Below are positions 55,441 to 63,728 of a stretch of 64,000 nucleotides of DNA, piece after piece (positions within the stretch are counted from its first letter, which is position 1; the number at the start of each line of letters is the position of its first letter). The stretch covers positions 186,001 to 250,000 of the forward strand of contig NZ_JAATVV010000006.1 of assembly GCF_013184775.1 (NCBI RefSeq). Direction: 5' to 3'. The DNA comes from Martelella sp. HB161492. Its GTDB lineage: Bacteria > Pseudomonadota > Alphaproteobacteria > Rhizobiales > Rhizobiaceae. The notes below the pieces were generated by a model, which saw nothing but the letters and a program-made list of their open reading frames with translations, was not told where the DNA came from and did no database searches. A program made the translations under genes and the position numbers.

Positions 55441-56033
55441 GGGCCCTTCTCCAGAAGGCTCGCGGTCATGATCAAGCTTTGGGCAATCTCGACGATCTTG
55501 CGATTCTGATCCATCGCCGCGCGCCGCAACATGCCGTAGGCCTCGGCTTCATCCAGCCCGCGTGAATTCATAATGATGGCCTTGGCGCGATCAATCACCT
55601 TGCGATTTTCAAGCTGGCTCCTGGCCTCTTCAAGCTCCTGCGCCATCCGAGAAAAGGCATTGAAGCGCGAAATCGCCATATCAAGGATCGGCTTGACCCG
55701 TTCCTTCTTCAGCCCATCAACAACATAGGCAGACACACCGGCCTCGATCGCAGACTGGATCTCGTTGGTATCCGAGCGGTCAACGAACATGGCAATCGGC
55801 CGGCGCACCGAACGCGACAGGATGAAGAAGCTTTCAAGCATGTCCCGATTGGGGTTCTCTATGTCGATGACAATGACATCGGGCATGATCCGCTCGACCA
55901 GCCGGGCAACACCAACCAGCTCATGGGTCACCGTGACATTTGTGTGCCCTGCCAGCCGCAACCCCTCTTCGATAATCGAGGCGCGAATGGCATTTTCATC
56001 AATGACGAGGATCGTGAGGTCGCTGGGCTTCAT
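55437..56033 (-). CDS. nasT: Nitrate antiterminator NasT (receiver-like + ANTAR domain)
   Basis: About 198 residues. The N-terminal half (about 5-120) is a receiver-like domain starting LTILVIDENAIRASIIEEGLRLAG; its phosphorylation site region reads DVIVIDIENPN. The C-terminal 60 residues (about 130-195) are the ANTAR RNA-binding domain: LENRKVIDRAKAIIMNSRGLDEAEAYGMLRRAAMDQNRKIVEIAQSLI in overlapping parts. It would bind the leaders at 53996-54078 and 60162-60252. I chose the start at 56033; the ATG at 56057 is also in frame and neither has a clear ribosome-binding site. It lies 33 bp after nasA in the same direction. Confidence 0.92.
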   Translation of the reverse strand: MKPSDLTILVIDENAIRASIIEEGLRLAGHTNVTVTHELVGVARLVERIMPDVIVIDIENPNRDMLESFFILSRSVRRPIAMFVDRSDTNEIQSAIEAGVSAYVVDGLKKERVKPILDMAISRFNAFSRMAQELEEARSQLENRKVIDRAKAIIMNSRGLDEAEAYGMLRRAAMDQNRKIVEIAQSLIMTASLLEKGP

Positions 56034-56066
56034 GATCGAAGAAAAGAGCCGATGCAAAGCATGCCG

Positions 56067-59000
56067 TCAATAGACATCGCGAGCATATCTCTTCTCCTTT
56101 GTAAGCTGCAGCAACCATGCTTTGGCCCGATCGCCATCGAGGCCGCCATGGGTTGCGGCGATTGACAGCAGCGCCTGTTCGACATCCCTGGCCATGCGCC
56201 CGGCATCGCCGCAGACATAGAAATGCGCCCCGTCCTGAAGCCAGGCCCAGACATCGGCTCCATTCTCCAGCATGCGGTGCTGAACATAGACCTTCTCCGC
56301 CTGATCGCGGGAAAAGGCCGTTTCGATGCGGTTGAGGTGCCCGCTCTTGAGCCAAGCCTGCATTTCATCCTCGTAATAGAAACCGCCCTCGCGATTTTGC
56401 TCACCGAAAAACAGCCAATTCCCACCCCTGGCATCGCTGGCTTGCCGGTCTTGCAGGAAAGCCCGAAACGGCGCAATGCCTGTGCCAGGACCGACCATGA
56501 TTGCACCGCGATCAGGGTCGGCGGGCGGGCGAAAATGTGCCTGTTTCTGGACGAAAACCTCAACGGCGTCCGTGTCAGCCCTGTCCGCCATGAATGTCGA
56601 CGCAACACCCTTGCGCGGGTTCCCGTGATGCGCATGCCGCAAAACCGAAACGGTCAGGTGAACCATGTCGGGATGCGCCTTGGGACTGGAGGCGATGGAG
56701 TAGAGCCGATGGGAAAGAGGCTTCAGATGCGCGACGAATTCCGCGGCATCCACCTGCGCGGGAAATGCCGAAACAATGTCGGCAACCTGGCGCCCCCAGA
56801 GCCATTTATCGCGTGCAGTCTGGTCGTCTGCACCGAGCATTGACCGAAGCGCCGCATCGCCGCAGCGCTCCGCCCACCAGGACAGAAATTCGGGCGACGG
56901 TCGCGCGATCTCATAGGTCCTGCCCAATGCCGCCGTGAGCGTTGTCTCGCCCAGAGGCGTCGGGACTGCAATCTCCGGATCAAGACCAAGCGCAGAGATG
57001 GTTTCCGCTACGAGTGCCGGGCAGTTTCGCGGCACGACACCAAGCGCGTCGCCGGCTTCATAGGAAAGATCGCCCCCACAGCTGAAACCGAACTGGCGAA
57101 CTTCCTTTGCGCTTCCGGGTTTGCTGAGAAGGCGATTGAGCGTCAACTGCGTCTTGATCAATTGCCTGCGGGCGCGGCGCGGCGCCTTCTTTTCAACAGC
57201 AGAGACTGTTCGCGCGCCCCGTTCCGAAAGGGCGCTGGCAGCGTGTTCGGCCGCCGCCGCCGCCCGCTCCTCCTCGCCCGCATCACATTTCTCAACCGGT
57301 TTCACACATTTGCCGCCAAGCGCGGCGAGACGGGCGTCGAGCTTGGTACCGAAGCCGCAGAACTGGCCATAGGTGCTGTCGCCGAGTGCGATCACCTGAT
57401 AGGTCAGAGCGCTGAGATCCGGGGCATTTCCGCCCATGAGATCGGCCCAGAACCCCGAAGCATTATCCGGGGGATCACCATCGCCAAACGTGCTTGCAAT
57501 GACAATGAGCCGGCGCGACGCCGAAAGCGCCTCCAGCGAAAGGTCATCAAGCGACAACAGCTTGATCTGCCTGCCAGCCGCCCGAAGCCCCTCGGCAAGC
57601 TCGGATGCGAGCGCTTCAGCCGTACCGGTCTGCGATGCAAAGGAAATGCAAAGTTCATCCTCATCGAGGGGCATCGCCTGTTTGGCGGCAGAGGCATAGA
57701 GGCCTGCCAGCATGCCGCTGACGACAAGACGCGCGGGTTGAGAGAGCGGTGCGTCATCGGGAATGGCTGGAACTGTGCCATCCTTACGTGCTCGAAGCCC
57801 GATCAGAAAACCTTTCAGCCAGCCGAGTCCGGTCTCATCCAGCGGCAGTGGGTCGGCCATATTGACCCCCAAAGCCGCAGCAATGCCGGCAAGCTCCGGC
57901 TTTACTGCCATGAGCGCATGGCCATCGACCGCCGGTTTCGCTGTCGGGACACGGGCCAGCCGCACCGCCGTTACCTTGAACTCTGGCTGCAGGGAATAGG
58001 GGTCTGTTGCATGACCGGTCACAGCATTGACTGAAAGGCCTTCGCCAAACAGGTCATTCCAGTGAAATGGTGCAAACAGGCTTTTCTCGACGACGCGATC
58101 CGTAACGACGGCCGGCAGGATTGCGTGCCCCCGGCGCGACCTTATTTCAAGTTTGTCGCCAGCCTGAAGGTTGAGTGCAACGGCATCGCGCGGATGGATT
58201 TCGACAAAAGGCGCTGCGTTGAGTTTTCTGAGTGCGTCAACTTTTCCCGTGCGCGTCATCGTATGCCACTGATGCTGAAGTCTCCCGGTGTTCAGAATGA
58301 ACGGAAATTCGTCATCAGGCTGTTCGGCAGGGCCAACATGCGGGCGCGGCAGAAACCGGGCCCGCCCGTCTGGCGTTGCAAAGCGAAAACCCCCTTCAGG
58401 GGTTCGGTAACGAAGCGGATTGCGCCGCTCCAGACTGGGCGATGCCGCTGGCCACTGGATCGGGCCTTCCATCAGGCGCTCATGACTGGCGGCAGAAATG
58501 TCATATCCGGTCAACGGATTGGCAAAGCCACGAATTTCGTCGAAAACATCCGCGGCACTCGCATAAGTGAAGCCGTCACCATAGCCCATGGCACAGGCAA
58601 TGGCTGCGATGATCTGCCAGTCCGGCATTGCCTCACCGGGCGGCGCAACTGCTTTTCGGGTCAGTGTCATGTTCCGCTCGGAATTCACGACGACGCCATC
58701 GGCCTCGAACGAGGTGGCCGCAGGCAGAACAATGTCTGCATAGGCGGTCGTCTCTGTCTCGGCGAAGATGTCCTGAACAATGACGAGGTCGGCCTTGTCC
58801 AGCGCCCGCCGGACGGTTTCGCGCCCTGCAACACTGGCCACCGGGTTTGTGCAGATGACCCATATCGCCCTCACCTCGCCTTTCTCGATATCTTCGAAAA
58901 GGCCGATCGTACCGCGCCCTGCCTCGGCGCGAATTGTGCCCGCAGCCAGACCCCATCTCTCTTCGCAAAAGGCGCGATCCTCGGCGACCAGCGCCGAGCG

Positions 59001-60056
59001 CTGGCCCGGAAGGCCCGGCCCCATATAGCCCATTTCGCGCCCACCCATGGCATTTGGCTGGCCGGTCAGCGAAAACGGCCCGGAACCCGGCTTGCTGATC
59101 TTGCCGGTCGCCAGATGCAGGTTGCAGATTGCGTTGGTATTGAACGTGCCTTGTACCGATTGATTGAGCCCCATGGTCCAGAGGCTCATGACGGCATCGG
59201 CTTCGATGATCATTCGGGCGGCCTGATGAAGTTCTGAAACGGGAATGCCCGTTATCGAGGCAACGTGCTGGGGCGTATAGTCGGCAAGAAAGCCCAGCAT
59301 CTCGTCCCAGCCCGTCGTGAAGCGGTCGATGAAATCCTGATCCGTCGCGCCTGCCTCGACGATCATCTGCAGAAGGCCATTGAGAAGGGCGAGATCGGTC
59401 CCGGGCCTTGGCCGCAGATGCAGATCAGCCTTCTCGGCGGTACCAGTGCGCCGCGGATCGACAACGACAAGCTTGGCACCGGCGTTGACCCGGTCCATCA
59501 TTCTCAAGAACAGGATGGGGTGGCAATCGGCCATATTCGCACCGATCACGAAGAAGAGATCGGCCTTGTCAAAATCGTCGTAGGAACCCGGCGGAGCATC
59601 AGCGCCAAGGGAAAGCTTGTAGCCGGTACCGGCACTGGCCATGCACAGACGCGAATTGGATTCGATGTGGCGCGTGCGCAGAAAGCCCTTTGCGAGCTTG
59701 TTGGCCAGATATTGCGCCTCCATCGACATCTGACCGGACACATAAAGGGCAACAGAATCAGGTCCATGCCGGTCTGCGATCCGGTTCAGCCGCCTTGCCG
59801 CCTCGGCAATTGCCTCCGGCATGGCAAGGGGTCTTCTCTGTTCATCGCGGCGGCTGCGCACAAGCGGCGCTTCCAGCCTGCCGGGCGCCGATATCGCCTG
59901 ATGCGCCGTTTTCCCCTTGGTGCAAAGCCGTCCGCCATTGGCAGGGTGGGACCTGTCACCGGATATGCCGGTGATTTTGCCATCCTTTACCGAAAGGACG
60001 ACGCCGCAACCGACGCCGCAATAGGGACAGGCAGACTTTTCCGAATTGACGCCCAT
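56067..60056 (-). CDS. nasA: Assimilatory nitrate reductase fused to a flavodoxin/FAD-NADPH reductase module
   Basis: A 1329-residue fusion. Residues 1-710 are a molybdopterin nitrate reductase: the [4Fe-4S] ligands Cys10, Cys13, Cys17 and Cys45, and later GRLQHQWHTMTRTG near 590 (molybdopterin-dinucleotide domain). Residues about 800-955 are a flavodoxin (SFASQTGTAE near 805). Residues about 965-1329 are a CysJ/P450-reductase-like FAD/NADPH module (RLYSIASSP, GPGTGIAPFRAF). Electrons from NADPH would thus pass FAD to FMN to the iron-sulfur cluster in one polypeptide, replacing NasC or ferredoxin. The ATG at 60056 has AGGTGG about 12 bp upstream; the frame extends to 60137. Preceded by a NasT-type leader and followed by nasT. 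Confidence 0.93.
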   Translation of the reverse strand: MGVNSEKSACPYCGVGCGVVLSVKDGKITGISGDRSHPANGGRLCTKGKTAHQAISAPGRLEAPLVRSRRDEQRRPLAMPEAIAEAARRLNRIADRHGPDSVALYVSGQMSMEAQYLANKLAKGFLRTRHIESNSRLCMASAGTGYKLSLGADAPPGSYDDFDKADLFFVIGANMADCHPILFLRMMDRVNAGAKLVVVDPRRTGTAEKADLHLRPRPGTDLALLNGLLQMIVEAGATDQDFIDRFTTGWDEMLGFLADYTPQHVASITGIPVSELHQAARMIIEADAVMSLWTMGLNQSVQGTFNTNAICNLHLATGKISKPGSGPFSLTGQPNAMGGREMGYMGPGLPGQRSALVAEDRAFCEERWGLAAGTIRAEAGRGTIGLFEDIEKGEVRAIWVICTNPVASVAGRETVRRALDKADLVIVQDIFAETETTAYADIVLPAATSFEADGVVVNSERNMTLTRKAVAPPGEAMPDWQIIAAIACAMGYGDGFTYASAADVFDEIRGFANPLTGYDISAASHERLMEGPIQWPAASPSLERRNPLRYRTPEGGFRFATPDGRARFLPRPHVGPAEQPDDEFPFILNTGRLQHQWHTMTRTGKVDALRKLNAAPFVEIHPRDAVALNLQAGDKLEIRSRRGHAILPAVVTDRVVEKSLFAPFHWNDLFGEGLSVNAVTGHATDPYSLQPEFKVTAVRLARVPTAKPAVDGHALMAVKPELAGIAAALGVNMADPLPLDETGLGWLKGFLIGLRARKDGTVPAIPDDAPLSQPARLVVSGMLAGLYASAAKQAMPLDEDELCISFASQTGTAEALASELAEGLRAAGRQIKLLSLDDLSLEALSASRRLIVIASTFGDGDPPDNASGFWADLMGGNAPDLSALTYQVIALGDSTYGQFCGFGTKLDARLAALGGKCVKPVEKCDAGEEERAAAAAEHAASALSERGARTVSAVEKKAPRRARRQLIKTQLTLNRLLSKPGSAKEVRQFGFSCGGDLSYEAGDALGVVPRNCPALVAETISALGLDPEIAVPTPLGETTLTAALGRTYEIARPSPEFLSWWAERCGDAALRSMLGADDQTARDKWLWGRQVADIVSAFPAQVDAAEFVAHLKPLSHRLYSIASSPKAHPDMVHLTVSVLRHAHHGNPRKGVASTFMADRADTDAVEVFVQKQAHFRPPADPDRGAIMVGPGTGIAPFRAFLQDRQASDARGGNWLFFGEQNREGGFYYEDEMQAWLKSGHLNRIETAFSRDQAEKVYVQHRMLENGADVWAWLQDGAHFYVCGDAGRMARDVEQALLSIAATHGGLDGDRAKAWLLQLTKEKRYARDVY

Positions 60057-60161
60057 GGCAGATTGCCACCTCAGGTGCAAATCAGCGAACGTGAACAAGC
60101 GATGGCTTTGTGGGCGAAAGAATCCAACCGGCGGCATCGTTTTTCGTCGCGGATTACGTTG

Positions 60162-60252
60162 AAAAACAAAAAAGCCACGGCATCATCTGAAACGTTCCAG
60201 AAGAACGATCAAAGATCCGCAGCTTCGCGATAAAATGCCCGCCGTTGGACAT
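60162..60252 (-). ncRNA. NasT-responsive ANTAR-type leader upstream of nasA
   Basis: Minus strand: hairpin 1 (60252-60235) ATGTCC-AACGGC-GGGCAT has a hexaloop with A1 and G4 as at nrtA. A second, weaker hairpin around 60230-60217 has the loop GAAGCT (G4 kept, A1 replaced by G). It overlaps the 5' arm GCTGCGG (60223-60217) of a terminator whose 3' arm CCGTGGC (60180-60174) forms seven pairs including two G-U pairs, extended by three more after a bulge, followed by a T-run with one G (60173-60162). The nasA start follows about 105 bp later. NasT control is inferred from the match with the nrtA leader. Confidence 0.7.
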
Positions 60253-60261
60253 CCGGTCATG

Positions 60262-60290
60262 AGAATAGGCTATGGTGGCCAAGGTTGCAA
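60262..60290 (-). promoter_or_regulatory. Candidate promoter of nasA leader
   Basis: On the minus strand TTGCAA (60290-60285) and TATTCT (60267-60262) are 17 bp apart; transcription would start just before hairpin 1. The remaining 60291-60475 between this promoter and the permease stop shows no gene; the open frame at 60154-60429 overlaps the leader and has no recognisable product. Confidence 0.5.
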
Positions 60291-60475
60291 GCCTGGTCCG
60301 TGATGCCGCCGCCGGGCCCTTCCATATTTCTGTTTCCGGCGGGCTGATCCTGGTTGTTCGCTGCCTGCGCCGGCTGCAGGAAAATGCACGGTAACCTTGG
60401 CAATGCTCCTCACGGCGCCTCACCGTCACAGGCCGGAAACCGACCTGGCTGGGTTGGCTGTTCCGGAAATTTGGC

Positions 60476-61144
60476 TCATGCCTGTTCGGGTTTGCGGGCC
60501 AGTCGCGTCGTCAGGCGAACAGCCGGAAGCAGGATCAGCAGATAGATTGCCGCTGCCAGTGTCAATGCCGAGGTATTGAAGGTGACCGAGCGGATCGTCG
60601 TTGCCGCATAGAGCAGGTCATGAACACCGACGATCGAGGCAAGCGAGGTCGCCTTGACCACTTCGATCGTGTTTGACGCCAGATCCGGCAGGACGTTGCG
60701 CAGCGCCTGCGGCAGAACCACGAAGCGGAGTGTATCAAAGCTGCCAAGCCCGGTGGAACGTGCCGCTTCGGATTGTCCCGGCGAAACCGATTCCAGACCG
60801 GCGCGGATGATCTCGCAATAATAGGCGGTGTTGTTGAGCAGCAGCGCAATCACGACGCAGGCCATGGCCGGAAGGCGAAGCCCGAGAAAGGGAAGCGCCG
60901 AGAAGGTGACGATGATCAGCACCAGCGGCGGCATGGTTCGGAAGACATTGACCCAACCCCTGACAAGATAGCGGATAGCCGGGCTGCGACTGTCGGATGC
61001 AAGCGCCAGCGCAAGGCCGATCCCTGTGCCGAGTGGCGCCAGGATGGCTGTCAGCGCAAGGGTAATCACGAGGCCTATCAAGAGATAGGGCAGCGCCTGT
61101 CGCATGATGTCGAGGTTGAAGAACTGATCGATAAGCTCGGTCAT
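60476..61144 (-). CDS. Amino-acid ABC transporter permease 2 (HisMQ/GlnP type)
   Basis: Inner-membrane permease of 222 residues with about five helices; the EAA loop reads EAARSTGLGSFDTLRFVVLPQALRNVLP near residues 128-155, with the family's 'ARSTGL' start. The start overlaps the preceding permease by 4 bp. With the permease at 61141-61824 it forms the channel of a polar amino-acid importer. Confidence 0.9.
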   Translation of the reverse strand: MTELIDQFFNLDIMRQALPYLLIGLVITLALTAILAPLGTGIGLALALASDSRSPAIRYLVRGWVNVFRTMPPLVLIIVTFSALPFLGLRLPAMACVVIALLLNNTAYYCEIIRAGLESVSPGQSEAARSTGLGSFDTLRFVVLPQALRNVLPDLASNTIEVVKATSLASIVGVHDLLYAATTIRSVTFNTSALTLAAAIYLLILLPAVRLTTRLARKPEQA

Positions 61145-61824
61145 CGGCGCGCGCCCCAGGACATACGTTTTTCGAAATAGCCGGCCAGACTCATCAGCGG
61201 TATGAAGATGATGAGATAGATGAGCGATGCCAGGATGAGCGGTGTTGCATTGCCGGAAAAGGACAATGCGGTCTGGGCTTCGTTGAGAAGTTCCGGCATG
61301 CCGATCGCGGTGCCAAGCGCCGTATTCTTCGAAATGGCGAGCGCGCGGTTCGTCAGAGGCGGGACGCAGAGTCTGAAGGCTTGCGGCAGGACCACGTCAC
61401 GAAGCGTCTGAGAACTCGTCAAACCCGTTGATCTGGCGGCTTCCCACTGACCGCGGCCAACGGCGGAAATGCCGGCCCAGAAGATTTCTTCTGCAAAGGC
61501 TGCCAGAATGCAGGTCAATGTCAGCCACAAGACCCAGGGCGCCGACATCATGATGCCGATGCTCGGTAGTCCGAAATAGAGGAGCAGGACCACGGCAAGC
61601 GGCGGGACGGCACGAAAGCAGTCGACCCACCAGCGGATAAGCCAGACGATCACCGGATGCGAGACGAGCCGCAGCAAGGCAAGGGCAAGACCAAAAACCA
61701 GCCCGGCGCCGATGACCGCGACGGAGACATAGATTGTGATCCAGGCGCCGCGCAGAAGGTCTGGCAGATATTCCCGTGCGACAGCAGGATTGAGAAAGAG
61801 GTCTGAGAGGCCTGAAAGATCCAT
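61141..61824 (-). CDS. Amino-acid ABC transporter permease 1 (HisMQ/GlnP type)
   Basis: Inner-membrane permease of 227 residues. The EAA loop EAARSTGLTSSQTLRDVVLPQAFRLCVPPL lies near residues 128-157. It follows the ATPase gene after 5 bp and overlaps the next permease gene by 4 bp, an operon of the usual four components. Confidence 0.9.
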   Translation of the reverse strand: MDLSGLSDLFLNPAVAREYLPDLLRGAWITIYVSVAVIGAGLVFGLALALLRLVSHPVIVWLIRWWVDCFRAVPPLAVVLLLYFGLPSIGIMMSAPWVLWLTLTCILAAFAEEIFWAGISAVGRGQWEAARSTGLTSSQTLRDVVLPQAFRLCVPPLTNRALAISKNTALGTAIGMPELLNEAQTALSFSGNATPLILASLIYLIIFIPLMSLAGYFEKRMSWGARR

Positions 61825-61829
61825 GGGCT

Positions 61830-62576
61830 TCAGTGTCCGTGTGCGAGGAACTGACTGGCCCGGCTTTCCGGCCCGCGGGCTATCAGCTCGGCCGGCGTGC
61901 CAAGCTCGACGATCTGACCGGCCTCCATGAAGGCGACGCGATCCGCAGCCTCCCGGGCAAAGCGCATCTCATGGCTGACGACAAGCATGGTCATGCCCTC
62001 GTCCTTGAGTTCGCGCATCGCCTGCAGCACCTCGCCGACGAGCTGCGGATCGAGCGCGGAGGTGGGTTCGTCCAGCAGCATCACCTTGGGGCCGAGCGCC
62101 AGCGTGCGGGCAATGGCGACACGTTGCTGCTGACCGCCCGAAAGCTGGTTCGGATAATGGGTGAGACGGGTGCCGAGCCCCATGCGTTCCAGTTCGCGAT
62201 GGGCAATTTCGCGGGCCTCGGCGAGCGATTTCTTCTGAACCCGCCGCAGTGCCAGCATGACGTTCTGCTCCGCCGTCATGTGCGGATAGAGATTGAACTG
62301 CTGGAACACCATGCCGATCCGCTGGCGCATCTGGTTGATGTCCGTTGTCACCGCGGTAATGTTGACGCCATCGACAACGATCGCACCATCGCTCGGTTCC
62401 TCCAGCCTGTTGCAGCAACGCAGAAGCGTGGATTTTCCCGATCCGGAAGGTCCGATCAGAAACACCAGTTCCCCCTCATAGACGCGGAGATTGATGTTCT
62501 TCAGCACCTCGGTCCCGTTGAAGGACTTGTAGAGGGCATGGATCTCGAGGATGGATTTTGCGGTCGTTGTCGACAT
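61830..62576 (-). CDS. Amino-acid ABC transporter ATP-binding protein (GlnQ/HisP type)
   Basis: A 248-residue ATPase without TOBE domain, as usual for amino-acid importers. Walker A GPSGSGKST (about 38-46), Q-loop FQQFNLYPH, signature LSGGQQQR, Walker B VMLLDEPTSALDP and the H-loop VSHEM are intact. It lies 31 bp after the binding-protein gene on the minus strand. Confidence 0.92.
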   Translation of the reverse strand: MSTTTAKSILEIHALYKSFNGTEVLKNINLRVYEGELVFLIGPSGSGKSTLLRCCNRLEEPSDGAIVVDGVNITAVTTDINQMRQRIGMVFQQFNLYPHMTAEQNVMLALRRVQKKSLAEAREIAHRELERMGLGTRLTHYPNQLSGGQQQRVAIARTLALGPKVMLLDEPTSALDPQLVGEVLQAMRELKDEGMTMLVVSHEMRFAREAADRVAFMEAGQIVELGTPAELIARGPESRASQFLAHGH

Positions 62577-62607
62577 GACTTATGGCCTCAGATTGTTGGC
62601 GCCGGGC

Positions 62608-63444
62608 TCAGTTGCAGGTCAGTTCGTGCGGCGTCGGATCATAATTGCCGAGACCGACCGGGCCGATGCCGGGCTGCGGCGTCACCTCGAGCGAGCCTTC
62701 TGCCGGCACTTCGCCAAGCCACTTGTCGTAAAGCTTCGCGGCCGTGCCATCCGCCTTGATGCATTCGATCGCATATTCGACCTGCTGGCGCAGCTCGGGC
62801 GATGATTTCGGAATGGCATAGGAGAAGTAGCGCCCGGTCGATTCACGAAGATCGGCAGCCTTCAGCGCCGGGTTCTTCTTGGCGAGCGTGAGCGCCGTCG
62901 GCACGTTCATGATCGCCGCATCGGCACGACCGGCCTGCACGGCCTGGGCCGCATCGGTGAGCGAGGCATAGGACTCGATTGTCCAGCCGATCTTGTCGGC
63001 CTGTTCACGGGCCCATTTCTCATCCGCATTGCCCTTGTTGGCGGCGATGACCTTGCCCTTCAGCTGGTCATAGCTCGTCAGCGCCGGCGCATTGGCCGGG
63101 ATCACGAAAGCAAGGTCGCCCGACCAGATGCCTTCGGTCAGCAGAAAGGCATCGGAGCGTTCCTGCGTCACCGTCAGCGGCACGGACAGCATGTCATAGG
63201 TTCCGGCCTGCAGCGCCGGCAGGAGGGCAGAAAACGACATGGCGTCAATCGTGATGTCGCGGTTGAGACGCTTTGAGATCTCGGCGGTCATGTCGACGGT
63301 CAGGCCTTCGATCGACCCGTCCATCTTGGGCTGGGCAAAGGGCGGAGCATTGCCGTCAAGCGCGCTCTTGAGCGCTGGCTCCGCAGCCATGGCGGAGGTG
63401 GAAGCAAGGGCAAGCAGCGTTGCCAGAGCATAAATGGTCTTCAT
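62608..63444 (-). CDS. Amino-acid ABC transporter substrate-binding protein
   Basis: A 278-residue periplasmic binding protein (SBP_bac_3) with a Sec signal peptide (MKTIYALATLLALASTSAMAAE, cleavage likely after AMA). Mature motifs include GLTVDMTAEISKRL, a strand-helix pair typical of the family, and AVQAGRADAAIMNVPTAL. GGGGAAT about 4 bp before the ATG supports the start. It lies 83 bp after the small protein gene that follows the amidase, so amide hydrolysis and uptake of the amide or product may be linked. Confidence 0.9.
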   Translation of the reverse strand: MKTIYALATLLALASTSAMAAEPALKSALDGNAPPFAQPKMDGSIEGLTVDMTAEISKRLNRDITIDAMSFSALLPALQAGTYDMLSVPLTVTQERSDAFLLTEGIWSGDLAFVIPANAPALTSYDQLKGKVIAANKGNADEKWAREQADKIGWTIESYASLTDAAQAVQAGRADAAIMNVPTALTLAKKNPALKAADLRESTGRYFSYAIPKSSPELRQQVEYAIECIKADGTAAKLYDKWLGEVPAEGSLEVTPQPGIGPVGLGNYDPTPHELTCN

Positions 63445-63527
63445 TGGTATTCCCCTTGGTTTCTCTGTTGGTCGCTCATTGTCTCGAATTGAGGGCGGTT
63501 GGGTGTTTCATCCCGGTGTGATGCTTC

Positions 63528-63728
63528 TTATGGGTCCAGGTCGCGTCTTGGTCCGACCAGTGGTGAAAGGGTCTTGTCCAGAACGCGTGGAATTTTGCTG
63601 CCGGCTTTCAGGGCTCCGGCCAGCGAGACGGCTGCGGTCTCGAGCGCCTGACCGCTTGGCGGCGTCTCGCCGCAACCGATCCAGATCGCTTCCACCGCGA
63701 CACGCATCCTGTCCTGATTGTCTGTCAT
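63528..63728 (-). CDS. Small protein in amidase operon (possible amidase accessory subunit)
   Basis: A 66-residue protein: MTDNQDRMRVAVEAIWIGCG then a helical segment (LETAAVSLAGALKAG) and a basic-proline tail. Its ATG overlaps the amidase TGA by 4 bp, so the two are translationally coupled. Position and size recall the small AtzG-like partners encoded next to AtzE-type amidases, but I cannot show a sequence match; the role is inferred. Confidence 0.5.
   Translation of the reverse strand: MTDNQDRMRVAVEAIWIGCGETPPSGQALETAAVSLAGALKAGSKIPRVLDKTLSPLVGPRRDLDP

Noticed and set aside
56067-57100. A separate sulfite reductase flavoprotein (CysJ) gene
   Set aside because: The flavodoxin and FAD/NADPH modules are in the same uninterrupted frame as the nitrate reductase, with no internal start and ribosome-binding site that would split them.
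58062-59237. A 391-codon plus-strand open frame opposite nasA
   Set aside because: It is antisense to the nitrate reductase domain, which carries intact motifs, and encodes no recognisable product.
60154-60429. A 91-codon minus-strand open frame upstream of nasA
   Set aside because: It runs through the nasA leader and terminator, so it is better explained as untranslated leader; the product is Arg-rich with no domain.
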